Shown piece after piece: positions 7,260-13,141 of a DNA stretch of 14,160 nucleotides. The stretch spans positions 1 through 14,160 of the forward strand of contig JBDZVX010000063.1 of NCBI GenBank assembly GCA_040255925.1, given 5' to 3'. How positions within the stretch are numbered: the first letter of the stretch is position 1; every line of letters begins with the position of its first letter. Under the pieces are notes generated by a model that ran no database searches, was not told where the DNA came from, and saw only the letters and a program-made list of their open reading frames with translations. The translations under genes and the position numbers were made by a program. The stretch comes from Nitrolancea sp040255925. Its GTDB lineage: Bacteria > Chloroflexota > Chloroflexia > Thermomicrobiales > Thermomicrobiaceae.

Positions 7260-7529
7260 TTGGATGTTCGTGATATGGGCTCGGGTACGCCCGGCCAGTC
7301 CCATCGATCCGACGCGGCGATCCGTGATGATCTTCGGAAACGGCTGATCGCCGATACCCGTGTCGGGGAGATTGAGGATGCCAACCGGATCGCTATTGAC
7401 GTCCAGAACGGCATCGTGACCCTGACCGGTTCGGTCGCGTCGGAGATGACGAAGCGCGCGGCCGGGGATGATAGCTGGGCTGTGCCCGGCGTGATGGATG
7501 TCTTTAACAATCTCCGCATTATCCGATAG
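7260..7529 (+). CDS. BON-domain protein, 89 aa
   Basis: From the TTG at 7260 the product has 89 residues. A BON (bacterial OsmY and nodulation) domain fills residues about 17-89: SDAAIRDDLRKRLIADTRV, then RIAIDVQNGIVTLTGSVAS (43-61), then VPGVMDVFNNLRI (75-87). BON domains are about 60-70 residues and are thought to bind phospholipid or other membrane surfaces, or act as regulatory modules. No signal peptide is seen, so a cytoplasmic location is likely. TTG is preferred because GGAG (7248-7251) precedes it by 8 bases; the in-frame ATG at 7275 would still keep the whole domain but lacks a site at proper distance. An open frame continues upstream to 7041, but that part has no protein-like pattern. 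It is a stand-alone gene with a possible hairpin (7536-7576) after its stop. Confidence 0.82.
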   Translation: MDVRDMGSGTPGQSHRSDAAIRDDLRKRLIADTRVGEIEDANRIAIDVQNGIVTLTGSVASEMTKRAAGDDSWAVPGVMDVFNNLRIIR

Positions 7530-7535
7530 CCGGTT

Positions 7536-7576
7536 TCACCGGTTCACGCCCCGGATCGGTCCCGGTTTCCGGTGAA
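7536..7576 (+). terminator. possible hairpin after the BON-domain gene
   Basis: TTCACCGG (7536-7543) is the exact inverse of CCGGTGAA (7569-7576), with a 25-base loop, starting 7 bases after the BON stop codon. The loop is large and there is no T-tract, so this is a weak terminator candidate. Confidence 0.3.
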
Positions 7577-7636
7577 GCGGCCGGTGCTGCCGCGATCGAA
7601 GCCGCGATCCCGCACCAAGCCATGAGAGAGGACATG

Positions 7637-7945
7637 ATGGAGTCTCAGTCCGCTGAACTTTGGGTTATGACAATGTTGGAGGCGCACGTCGCGCCGGAAA
7701 ACTGGAACATTCTGGGACAGGTGTATCGAGATGCGATTGAGCGGGGACGGCCGGCGCAGATGCTGCAATCCTATCTTATTCAGCGCGTATCCGACCCGAC
7801 CCTTTGGAGCATCGTCGCCCTGTGGTCTAGCCGGGAGGCGCTCGACGACTATGACCGGTCCGTCGAAATTCCGGCGGGTCTTGAAATTTTCCGTGCCGCC
7901 GGGGCGGAATCGGCCCTATCGATCTTTAATGTCGTCGCGGCCTGA
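7637..7945 (+). CDS. ABM-like dimeric alpha+beta barrel protein, 102 aa
   Basis: From the ATG at 7637 the product has 102 residues. The pattern VMTMLEAHVAPENWNILGQVYRDAI, SYLIQRVSDPTLWSIVALWSSREALDDYDRS, PAGLEIFRAAGAESALSIFNVV fits a ferredoxin-like fold of the antibiotic biosynthesis monooxygenase (ABM) type. Its features are a beta-strand, a helix, a strand carrying 'W-x-I-V-A-L-W-x-S-R-E-A', and a closing strand. Such proteins are small cytosolic dimers, some acting on quinones or haem, others of unknown role. No catalytic residue is certain here. Three in-frame ATGs occur (7622, 7634, 7637); AGAGAGG at 7625-7631 is best spaced for 7637 (5 bases), so I chose that. The gene lies in a run of small same-direction genes, but the 110-base gap to the next gene leaves an operon uncertain. 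Confidence 0.75.
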   Translation: MESQSAELWVMTMLEAHVAPENWNILGQVYRDAIERGRPAQMLQSYLIQRVSDPTLWSIVALWSSREALDDYDRSVEIPAGLEIFRAAGAESALSIFNVVAA

Positions 7946-7948
7946 CAT

Positions 7949-7967
7949 CGCTCCGCTGGCGGGAGCG
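7949..7967 (+). terminator. hairpin just after the ABM-like gene
   Basis: CGCTCC (7949-7954) pairs with GGAGCG (7962-7967) around a 7-base loop, 3 bases after the stop codon. A second inverted repeat, GCCCGG/CCGGGC, follows within 7974-8005. No T-tract is present. It may reduce read-through to the SnoaL-like gene. Confidence 0.3.
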
Positions 7968-8055
7968 GGATTGGCCCGGAACCAGGCGCAGCCGGAGCAA
8001 CCGGGCTGAGTTGGGTCCGTCGGCCGCTGTGGGGCTAGTTGGAAAGGGGGCGGCG

Positions 8056-8472
8056 TTGTCCGCGGCCGCCAACAAAGTATCCGTGATAGAAAACTTCCTT
8101 AACGCGTGGAACGACAATGACGTTGACGGTGCTCTGGGATTTTTTGCCGACGACGCCGTGATCACGATCGTGCCCGCGATGCCGAACATGCCCGATGTCT
8201 ACGCCGGTAAGGCGCAGATTCGCAGGTTCGTCCAGGCCAACATTCCGGATTTCTCGATCGAAGCGCGTGATTACGAGGTGATGGGGAACACCGTAACCTG
8301 GCTGGTCGCCGTCTCTTCGACCGGTCCCTGGTTTCTCGGCGCTTCCCCGATCACCGCGATGGCGGAAGCGGTCTTTCACCGCGATAAAATCCGGTCGCTC
8401 ACGGTGATCCTCTCGGAAGAGTCCGTGGCGCGTCTGCTCGCGGCTTGGAATGCCAGGGATCGGGCGCAATGA
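8056..8472 (+). CDS. SnoaL/NTF2-like family protein, 138 aa
   Basis: From the TTG at 8056 the product has 138 residues, standard for the family. The opening NKVSVIENFLNAWNDNDVDGALGFFADDAVITI (about 6-38) is the classic helix-helix-strand start of a SnoaL-like/NTF2 fold. It is followed by YAGKAQIRRFVQANIPDFSIEARDYEVMGNTVTWLVAVSS and AEAVFHRDKIRSLTVILS, which form the curved beta-sheet cone around a ligand pocket. Members include polyketide cyclases, ketosteroid isomerase-like enzymes and many uncharacterised proteins; no reaction can be assigned. The TTG is chosen because GGAAAGGGGG (8041-8050) precedes it by 5 bases and the fold begins just after; a longer version from TTG 8011 would add 15 residues without pattern. 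The gene converges on the dehydrogenase gene, with 25 bases between the two stops. Confidence 0.8.
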   Translation: MSAAANKVSVIENFLNAWNDNDVDGALGFFADDAVITIVPAMPNMPDVYAGKAQIRRFVQANIPDFSIEARDYEVMGNTVTWLVAVSSTGPWFLGASPITAMAEAVFHRDKIRSLTVILSEESVARLLAAWNARDRAQ

Positions 8473-8497
8473 CCGGCTCCAGCGGTCTGGTGACCCA

Positions 8498-9403
8498 TTA
8501 GGAGTGATCCCTGGGGAGCCTGACGCCAGCCAGCGTGGTCACCAAGTTTGCGACGTCGAAGGCGTTCCGCTCCCCCATACCACGCGCGCAAGCCGCGGTG
8601 AAGACCTGATCGGCCAACGCGGTGAGCGGCATCGGCGTATCCAGGTCCCGGCCGAGCGCGGTTGCCAACCCCAGGTCCTTCCGCATCAGGTCCAGCCGGA
8701 AGCCGACCGGGTGCTCGGCGGAACTCAGGAGTTTTGGAACACTGTCCATCCACATCGCGGAGGTGCCGGAGCTCGAGCCGACGACTTCGTAGAGGAGGGA
8801 CAGATCGGCGCCGGCATTTGCCGCGACCGCGAGCGCCTCCCCAATCAGGACCATCGTCGTACCGGCGAGCAGGTTGTTGATGATTTTGAAGACTTTACCC
8901 ATGCCGACATCGCCAACCGGGTAGAGTTGTGTGCCGAGCACCGAGAGAAGCGACCGGTTCTGCTCGAACACTTCCTGCGGGGCGCCGACCATGATGGTCA
9001 GTGTGCCATGCTCGGCGCCGTAGACTCCCCCACTGACCGGCGCGTCAATGACCTGGATCTGGCGGGATGCCGCCTCGGCGGCGATACGCTGGATGATCAT
9101 CGGCGAGGTCGTGCTGAAGTCGATGACCGTGGCCCCCTGGTGAAGATGTTCGAGCGCGCCCTCGGGGCCGAGATAGATTTCGAAGAGTTCGGTATCCGAG
9201 GGCAAGCAAGTCATCAGGATATCGCTTTTGTCGGCGACGATGAGCGGCGTTGGGACCGTTTTCGCGCCGGCCGCTTCGAGTTCCGCCGCGGCCTCGGGGC
9301 GGCGGCTCGTAACGATCACGTCGTAGTGGGCGGCGAGCAGCCGCCGGACCATTGCCTTCCCCATACTCCCAGCGCCAATGAATCCGATTTTCTCTTTGGG
9401 CAC
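8498..9403 (-). CDS. NAD(P)-dependent beta-hydroxyacid dehydrogenase (3-hydroxyisobutyrate dehydrogenase family)
   Basis: The product has 301 residues, the usual length for the family. The N-terminal Rossmann fold begins KIGFIGAGSMGKAM with the GxGxxG dinucleotide motif at G10-G15. The substrate-binding signature is DAPVSGG (120-126). The catalytic lysine lies in GKVFKIINN (K173, with N176 and N177 following), and RKDLGLA (241-247) is the conserved C-terminal helix motif. The enzyme oxidises a beta-hydroxyacid (3-hydroxyisobutyrate, tartronate semialdehyde or a related acid) with NAD(P)+ in the cytosol; the exact substrate and cofactor are not decided by the sequence. T32-S33-R34-R35 after the second strand would favour NADP over NAD, but this is only suggestive. 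The GTG at 9403 follows GGAGGGAGGAG at about 7 bases; a nearby ATG is out of frame. The gene is single and divergent from the tat pair. Confidence 0.9.
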   Translation of the reverse strand: MPKEKIGFIGAGSMGKAMVRRLLAAHYDVIVTSRRPEAAAELEAAGAKTVPTPLIVADKSDILMTCLPSDTELFEIYLGPEGALEHLHQGATVIDFSTTSPMIIQRIAAEAASRQIQVIDAPVSGGVYGAEHGTLTIMVGAPQEVFEQNRSLLSVLGTQLYPVGDVGMGKVFKIINNLLAGTTMVLIGEALAVAANAGADLSLLYEVVGSSSGTSAMWMDSVPKLLSSAEHPVGFRLDLMRKDLGLATALGRDLDTPMPLTALADQVFTAACARGMGERNAFDVANLVTTLAGVRLPRDHS

Positions 9404-9443
9404 CTCTCATCTCCTCCCTCCATCGGCTTGCGGCGGCGCACGT

Positions 9444-9481
9444 TGCATGCCGTCCACCGGTCACACACGGCATGCATTGTA
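9444..9481 (-). promoter_or_regulatory. dehydrogenase promoter -10 with overlapping 10-bp inverted repeat
   Basis: On the minus strand TACAAT (complement of 9476-9481) is a good -10 for the dehydrogenase gene; the -35 at 17 bases is weak. A perfect inverted repeat, TGCATGCCGT (9444-9453) and ACGGCATGCA (9467-9476), with a 13-base spacer, begins on the last base of this -10 and covers the predicted start site. The arm centres are 23 bp apart, about two helical turns, which fits a dimeric repressor; a 5' leader hairpin is the alternative. Confidence 0.55.
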
Positions 9482-9499
9482 GCCGCGTTCGGTGCGTGA

Positions 9500-9529
9500 T
9501 TGATCGACAGATGGGGGAAAGGATAGAAT
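9500..9529 (+). promoter_or_regulatory. probable promoter of the tat genes
   Basis: TTGATC (9500-9505), an 18-base spacer and TAGAAT (9524-9529) resemble a sigma70 promoter (4 of 6 and 5 of 6 matches). The start would be near 9536, leaving a leader of about 108 bases before the ATG at 9644. The inverted repeat at 9444-9476 lies 23 bases upstream of the -35. Confidence 0.5.
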
Positions 9530-9643
9530 TAAGATACTTGGCGACAGCGCGATGCCTGATTGCCGCCGGTGCGGTATGCAAGATGCGGCACTGATGTTCC
9601 ATAGACCGTCATCGCCGCCCGTTCCAGTGCTCGGAGGGGCCAC

Positions 9644-9937
9644 ATGTTTGAAGGCATCTTCCAGCCGTGGCATCTGATCATCATCGTTTTGATCATCCTC
9701 ATCGTTTTTGGACCTGGGAAGCTGCCCGAGTTGGGCTCGGCACTTGGGAAAGGGATCAGGGAGTTTAAGGGTGTGGTTCATGCCGGAGAGGACCGGACGC
9801 TGGAGCCGAGACCGGTTTCGCTGGACCAAACGCCGGTCATGGCCGCGACGATGTCGTGTGTGAGTTGTGGAGCGGCCGTTCGCCCCGGACACCACTTTTG
9901 CTCCCAGTGTGGCAGCCCGGTGAAGTCGGAGGCGTAA
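9644..9937 (+). CDS. tatA: TatA-like protein with C-terminal zinc ribbon, 97 aa
   Basis: The product has 97 residues. Residues 1-42 are a TatA/TatB unit: an N-terminal membrane helix (about 9-22, with W9-H10 at its start), the FGPGKLPELG hinge (22-31) and the start of an amphipathic helix (GSALGKGIREFKG). A short linker then leads to a zinc ribbon in which C72, C75, C86 and C89 form CxxC-x10-CxxC (CVSCGAAVRPGHHFCSQCG). TatA forms the pore-like component of the twin-arginine pathway for folded proteins, at the cytoplasmic membrane. The zinc ribbon replaces the usual low-complexity acidic tail and should lie in the cytoplasm. The ATG at 9644 follows GGAGGGG (9633-9639). A second Tat gene follows after 45 bases, so co-transcription is likely. 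TatA rather than TatB is preferred by the polar W-H start; the symbol is provisional. Confidence 0.85.
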   Translation: MFEGIFQPWHLIIIVLIILIVFGPGKLPELGSALGKGIREFKGVVHAGEDRTLEPRPVSLDQTPVMAATMSCVSCGAAVRPGHHFCSQCGSPVKSEA

Positions 9938-9982
9938 GCGATCCAGCAGGCCAGGTAGGGCTCAGATAGACGGAGGTCTGGG

Positions 9983-10426
9983 ATGTTTGGGGTTGGCCCC
10001 ATGGAGATGCTAGTGATCGCGGTGCTTGCGTTGCTCGTCTTCGGGCCGGAGCGACTACCTGAGATCGCGGGGAAGATTGGGAGGGGCGTCCGAGAGCTCC
10101 GGGCCGCCACCGGTGAACTCACCACCGAGTTCCAGCGTGCCATTGGTGAGGCGCAGAGCACGATCGACGATGTCAAGCAGCCAGCCATGGAGGTCCGGCA
10201 GACGGCGGAATCGGCCTTGTCAACCGTCCGGCTCGACCAGGTTGAGCCGCCATCCGTAGACCCCACGCCCGATACGCCATCCACCGTCGCGCGACATCCA
10301 AACGGCAGCAATGGCGCCCAGCGTTTACCGACCAAGGACGATCCGCTGGCGGATCTGGGCGGCTTCGATGACGGCCGGCCTACCTCATCGGAACGGAGCG
10401 CCGGGTCCGCCGATGACGCTCCGTAG
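9983..10426 (+). CDS. tatB: TatA/TatB-like twin-arginine translocase subunit, 147 aa
   Basis: The product has 147 residues. MFGVGPMEMLVIAVLALLVF is the short N-terminal membrane helix, with Glu8 at the position where TatB carries Glu and TatA usually carries Gln or another polar residue. FGPERLPEIAGKIGRGVREL (20-39) is the hinge and amphipathic helix. Residues about 40-80 continue as a charged helical region (ELTTEFQRAIGEAQSTIDDV), longer than in TatA, and about 88-147 is a disordered Pro/Ser/Asp-rich tail. These features favour TatB, which with TatC forms the receptor for twin-arginine signal peptides; a second TatA is the alternative. The ATG at 9983 has GGAGG (9972-9976) at 6 bases. It is downstream of the tatA-like gene; tatC is not in the window. 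Confidence 0.85.
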   Translation: MFGVGPMEMLVIAVLALLVFGPERLPEIAGKIGRGVRELRAATGELTTEFQRAIGEAQSTIDDVKQPAMEVRQTAESALSTVRLDQVEPPSVDPTPDTPSTVARHPNGSNGAQRLPTKDDPLADLGGFDDGRPTSSERSAGSADDAP

Positions 10427-10443
10427 AGGAAAACAGGGTAGCG

Positions 10444-10479
10444 CGGGCGAGCGGCGGGCCGATCAGTCGATCTCGCCCG
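10444..10479. terminator. inverted repeat between the convergent tat and gntR genes
   Basis: CGGGCGAG (10444-10451) and CTCGCCCG (10472-10479) form an 8-bp stem with a 20-base loop, spanning the gap and the last codons of the GntR gene. It could work as a bidirectional terminator, but the loop is long and there is no T-tract. Confidence 0.3.
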
Positions 10480-11245
10480 GTTCGAACACCGGCGTGAATT
10501 CGGTCAACCGTGCGCGCCGGTTCGGAAATTCACGGTTTAGTTCCAGCCGGTAGCGTACCCGGTACGCCCGGTAGTAGCGCTTCTGATAGTAGATCACTTC
10601 CCGGTTCGTACTGTACGACGTTCGACGGATGATTAGCAGCGGCGAGCCCTGATCGATCCGCAACTGCGCGGCGAGGTCAGCCGAGGCCACGCCGGCCTCG
10701 ATCAGGAAACCGCCGGAAAGGACCGGAATACCATACCGGGTCTCGAGCTGCCGGTAGATCGTCTCATGCTCCAGATACCCGCGTTCGAGCAGCCTGCCAT
10801 AGCGTAATGGGAGGAAAGTGGTATCAACGGCGATTGGGGCGTTGTCGCCGAGCCGGAGCCGGTCAAGCCGCACGACCGGTGTTCCCGGAGCAATTGCAAG
10901 CTCCGGCGTGGCCGGTTCCTCGTCAAGCCGGAAAACGCGGGACGTCGGGTTGAGTCCAGCCGCCATCATATCCTCGACGAAATCGGTCAGCCGGATGAGT
11001 TCGTGCTCCACCGGGGGAGCGGAGACGAACGTCCCTTTTCCCCGGAGCCGCTGTAACATCCCGGCAGCGCTGAGCTGGTCGAGCGCGGCACGGACGGTGA
11101 TCCGGCTGACGCCGAACTCCTCACCCAGCGCGCCTTCGGATGGAAGTCGGTCCCCGATCCGATAGTCTCCATCAGCGATCTGCCGGCGCAGCCGGTCGGC
11201 GAGTTGCTGGTAAAGCGGGACAGGACCGGCTTGCAACAAACCCAT
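10463..11245 (-). CDS. GntR family (HutC subfamily) transcriptional regulator with UTRA domain
   Basis: The product has 260 residues, typical for a HutC-type regulator. Residues about 10-76 are the winged helix-turn-helix: VPLYQQLADRLRRQIADGDY, then DRLPSEGALGEEFGVSRITVRAALDQLSAAGMLQRLRGKGTFV, the hallmark GntR stretch. The remainder (about 90-250) is a UTRA effector-binding domain, with PVVRLDRLRLGDNAPIAVDTTFLP, the Y-rich YYQKRYYRAYRVRYRLELNRE and FEPGEID at the end. Such proteins bind small effectors (sugars, amino acids, amines and others) and usually repress neighbouring transport or catabolic genes as dimers. I chose the ATG at 11245 (SD GAGGAG at 7 bases) over the TTG one codon upstream. 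It diverges from the liv-type transporter operon, which is its likely target. The effector is unknown. Confidence 0.93.
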   Translation of the reverse strand: MGLLQAGPVPLYQQLADRLRRQIADGDYRIGDRLPSEGALGEEFGVSRITVRAALDQLSAAGMLQRLRGKGTFVSAPPVEHELIRLTDFVEDMMAAGLNPTSRVFRLDEEPATPELAIAPGTPVVRLDRLRLGDNAPIAVDTTFLPLRYGRLLERGYLEHETIYRQLETRYGIPVLSGGFLIEAGVASADLAAQLRIDQGSPLLIIRRTSYSTNREVIYYQKRYYRAYRVRYRLELNREFPNRRARLTEFTPVFEPGEID

Positions 11246-11278
11246 CAACCGTCTCCTCTGACCGTGAACGTTCGGCTT

Positions 11279-11307
11279 TTTATAGTCCGGAGACCACGGC
11301 GGGTCAA
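11279..11307 (-). promoter_or_regulatory. sigma70-type promoter of the GntR gene
   Basis: The minus strand has TTGACC (complement of 11302-11307), a 17-base spacer and TATAAA (complement of 11279-11284), nearly the same architecture as the 6650-6678 promoter. Between it and the ATG lies the perfect 8-bp palindrome GAACGTTC (11266-11273), around +6 to +13, which could be an autoregulatory site. Confidence 0.75.
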
Positions 11308-11477
11308 GAGCAGGATCTTTCCCCCTTCCCGGTGCGGCGCTCCATGCGGGTGGCGGGCGTACCGGAACCGTCCGCGCTCAACGTTTCGCGAACCTCCCCA
11401 ACTGGACCAAGTCAGGGTTATCGCTCAAGCTGGAATCCCCGGTATTCGAGCCCATACGGATAACTCCAGTAGCCTGG

Positions 11478-11510
11478 TCGACAAGATACTAGTTTTATGC
11501 GTATACTAGT
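11478..11510 (+). promoter_or_regulatory. liv operon promoter overlapped by two ATACTAGT repeats
   Basis: TCGACA (11478-11483), an 18-base spacer and TATACT (11502-11507) match the sigma70 consensus at 5 of 6 positions in each box. ATACTAGT occurs twice, at 11486-11493 inside the spacer and at 11503-11510 over the -10, 17 bases apart; its core ACTAGT is self-complementary. A regulator bound there would block RNA polymerase, and the adjacent divergent GntR protein is the obvious candidate. The leader to the ATG at 11766 is about 250 bases. Confidence 0.6.
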
Positions 11511-11765
11511 CGGCATCGCGTTTTCGGGCGTAAGAATTGCAATCTTCACATCTATGGTGTGAACCAGTTCACCGCTTTGTTTTATTGGAAACGCGAGAAT
11601 AAGAGTGCGATGCTGCCGCAATGGTGACCGAGCGGCGGCTCGGAGTCATCGCTTGGGTCACGAGCTATCGGAGTGACGGCAGATGCCGAGGGGGAATTGG
11701 AGCGTGATGAGCGAGATCCTCTGAGGCTGAACACGCGATTGCCCAGTTGCGAAAAGAGGAGAGGC
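11511..11765 (+). other. long leader of the liv operon
   Basis: This leader of about 250 bases carries no credible gene. It includes the 6-2-6 inverted repeat GTGAAC-CA-GTTCAC (11559-11572) and the perfect 6-bp hairpin CCGAGC/GCTCGG (11628-11633 with 11638-11643, 4-base loop). A second possible stem, GTGACC/GGTCAC (11624-11629 with 11656-11661), shares bases with the first. An in-frame extension of the binding-protein gene upstream to 11673 exists but lacks a ribosome site. Confidence 0.45.
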
Positions 11766-13058
11766 ATGGGTATGAACCGGTTCAAGCGGTTTCTCGCGTT
11801 CATAGTCATCACGATCCTGGTGGTTCCGGCCCTGGCCGCTTGCGGCGGTGGCGCGAGCACGCCGGCGCCGGCAGCCAGCCCGGCGAGTCCGGCAGCCAGC
11901 CCAACCGGTGATACCTCGAAGGGGACGATCAAAATCGTCTCAAGCTGGCCACTCACCGGGCAGGCCGAGAAGGTGGGGACCGACAGCGTTAAAGCGGTCC
12001 AGATGGCGATCGCCGACCATGGTGGCGCGGCCGGGGGTTACGCGATCGTGTATGAGCCAATGGACGACGCGACGGCGGCGAAGGGGGCCTGGGACTCCGC
12101 CAAAGAATCCGAAAACGCCAATAAGGCGATCGCTGATTCCGATGTGATGGTCTATCTCGGGACCTTCAACTCGGGTGCCGCCAAGATCTCGATCCCGATC
12201 CTCAACCAGGCGGGTCTTGCGATGATCAGCGAGGCGAACACCTGGCCCGGCCTGACCAAGAAGATCGAAGGGATGACCGACGCGAACGAGCCGGACGTCT
12301 ACTATCCGACCGGCAAACGGAACTACGCCCGGGTCGTCCCAACCGATGATCTTCAGGGCTCGCTGGCGGCCCAGTGGGCTAAGGATCTCGGGGCCAAGAA
12401 GGTCTACGTGCTCGATGACACCGAGCTCTATGGGCATGGGATCGCGTTGATCTTTGCCGACGCCGCGAAAAAGCTGGGTCTGGAAGTGGTCGGTGGACCG
12501 GAGGGGATTGACAAGAAGGCACCCGATTACCGTGCCTTGATGACCAATATCCGGTCGAAGGCTCCCGATCTGATCTACTTCGGCGGTATTACGGAGAACA
12601 ACGCTGGGAAACTAGCCCAGGATATGCGCGCGGCCGGGATGACTGACGTCAAGTTCATGGGGCCGGACGGGGTCTTCACGGAAGGCTTCATCGACGCGGC
12701 CGGTTCAGCGGCAGAAGGCGCGTATGCCACCTTCGGCGGATTGCCGGCCAGCCAGTTGACGGGCAAGGGCGCCGACTGGTACCAACGGTTCAAGCAGCAG
12801 TACAACGAGGACCCGGAGGCCTACGCGGTCTACGCCTACGAGGCGGCATCGGTTGCGTTGAATGCGATCGATAAGGCGGGCACGAAGGATCGCGTGGCGA
12901 TCCTGGAAGCGGTGCGGAATACCAAAGACTTCAACGGCCTGCTTGGCACCTGGAGCTTTACCGACACCGGGGACACCACGCTGAAGACGATGAGCGGGAA
13001 CCAGGTGAAGGACGGCAAATGGGAGTTCGTCAAAACCCTTGAGCTTGCGGGGCAGTAA
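11766..13058 (+). CDS. livK: branched-chain amino-acid type ABC transporter substrate-binding lipoprotein
   Basis: The product has 430 residues. The N-terminus is a lipoprotein signal: basic start MGMNRFKR, hydrophobic core, and lipobox LAAC with C26 as the lipidated residue. An Ala/Ser/Pro-rich linker spans about 30-50 and contains a 7-codon near-repeat. The mature domain begins GTIKIVSSWPLTGQAEKVG and continues with VQMAIADHGGAAGGYAI, DVMVYLGTFNSGAAKISIPILNQAGLAMISEANT, FARVVPTDDLQG-like, KKVYVLDDTELYGHGIA, DLIYFGGITENNAG and YAVYAYEAASVALNAI. This is the type I periplasmic-binding fold of the LivJ/LivK family (Peripla_BP_6). It captures a branched-chain amino acid or related amide or acid outside the membrane; the ligand is not proven. 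The ATG at 11766 follows AGAGGAGAGG. A hairpin lies between it and the permease gene. Confidence 0.93.
   Translation: MGMNRFKRFLAFIVITILVVPALAACGGGASTPAPAASPASPAASPTGDTSKGTIKIVSSWPLTGQAEKVGTDSVKAVQMAIADHGGAAGGYAIVYEPMDDATAAKGAWDSAKESENANKAIADSDVMVYLGTFNSGAAKISIPILNQAGLAMISEANTWPGLTKKIEGMTDANEPDVYYPTGKRNYARVVPTDDLQGSLAAQWAKDLGAKKVYVLDDTELYGHGIALIFADAAKKLGLEVVGGPEGIDKKAPDYRALMTNIRSKAPDLIYFGGITENNAGKLAQDMRAAGMTDVKFMGPDGVFTEGFIDAAGSAAEGAYATFGGLPASQLTGKGADWYQRFKQQYNEDPEAYAVYAYEAASVALNAIDKAGTKDRVAILEAVRNTKDFNGLLGTWSFTDTGDTTLKTMSGNQVKDGKWEFVKTLELAGQ
11868..11902 (+). repeat. imperfect tandem repeat in the lipoprotein linker
   Basis: CCGGCAGCCAGCCC occurs at 11868-11881 and again at 11889-11902, 21 bases (7 codons) apart. 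It encodes the Pro-Ala-Ala-Ser-Pro linker between the lipidated cysteine and the binding domain, a place where slippage can change linker length without affecting the fold. Confidence 0.6.
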
Positions 13059-13066
13059 GATATTAG

Positions 13067-13090
13067 GGCGGGGTGAATAGCCATCCCGCC
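13067..13090 (+). terminator. intra-operon hairpin between livK and livH
   Basis: GGCGGGGTG (13067-13075) pairs with CATCCCGCC (13082-13090) through 9 bp including one G-U pair, with a 6-base loop, 8 bases after the livK stop. The following TGCTCCTTTGTTG is partly T-rich. This placement often lets the binding protein be made in excess over the permease, by partial termination or by protecting the upstream mRNA. Confidence 0.6.
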
Positions 13091-13141
13091 TGCTCCTTTG
13101 TTGCCGAAAAAGCCAAACTCTAGAAGGGTGCGTTCCGGACA

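Noticed and set aside
8450..9499. 349-codon open frame on the plus strand, antisense to the dehydrogenase
   Set aside because: It lies opposite a well-supported dehydrogenase with full family motifs. Its translation is Arg/Gly/Asp-rich without fold-like pattern, as expected for the complement of a high-GC gene.
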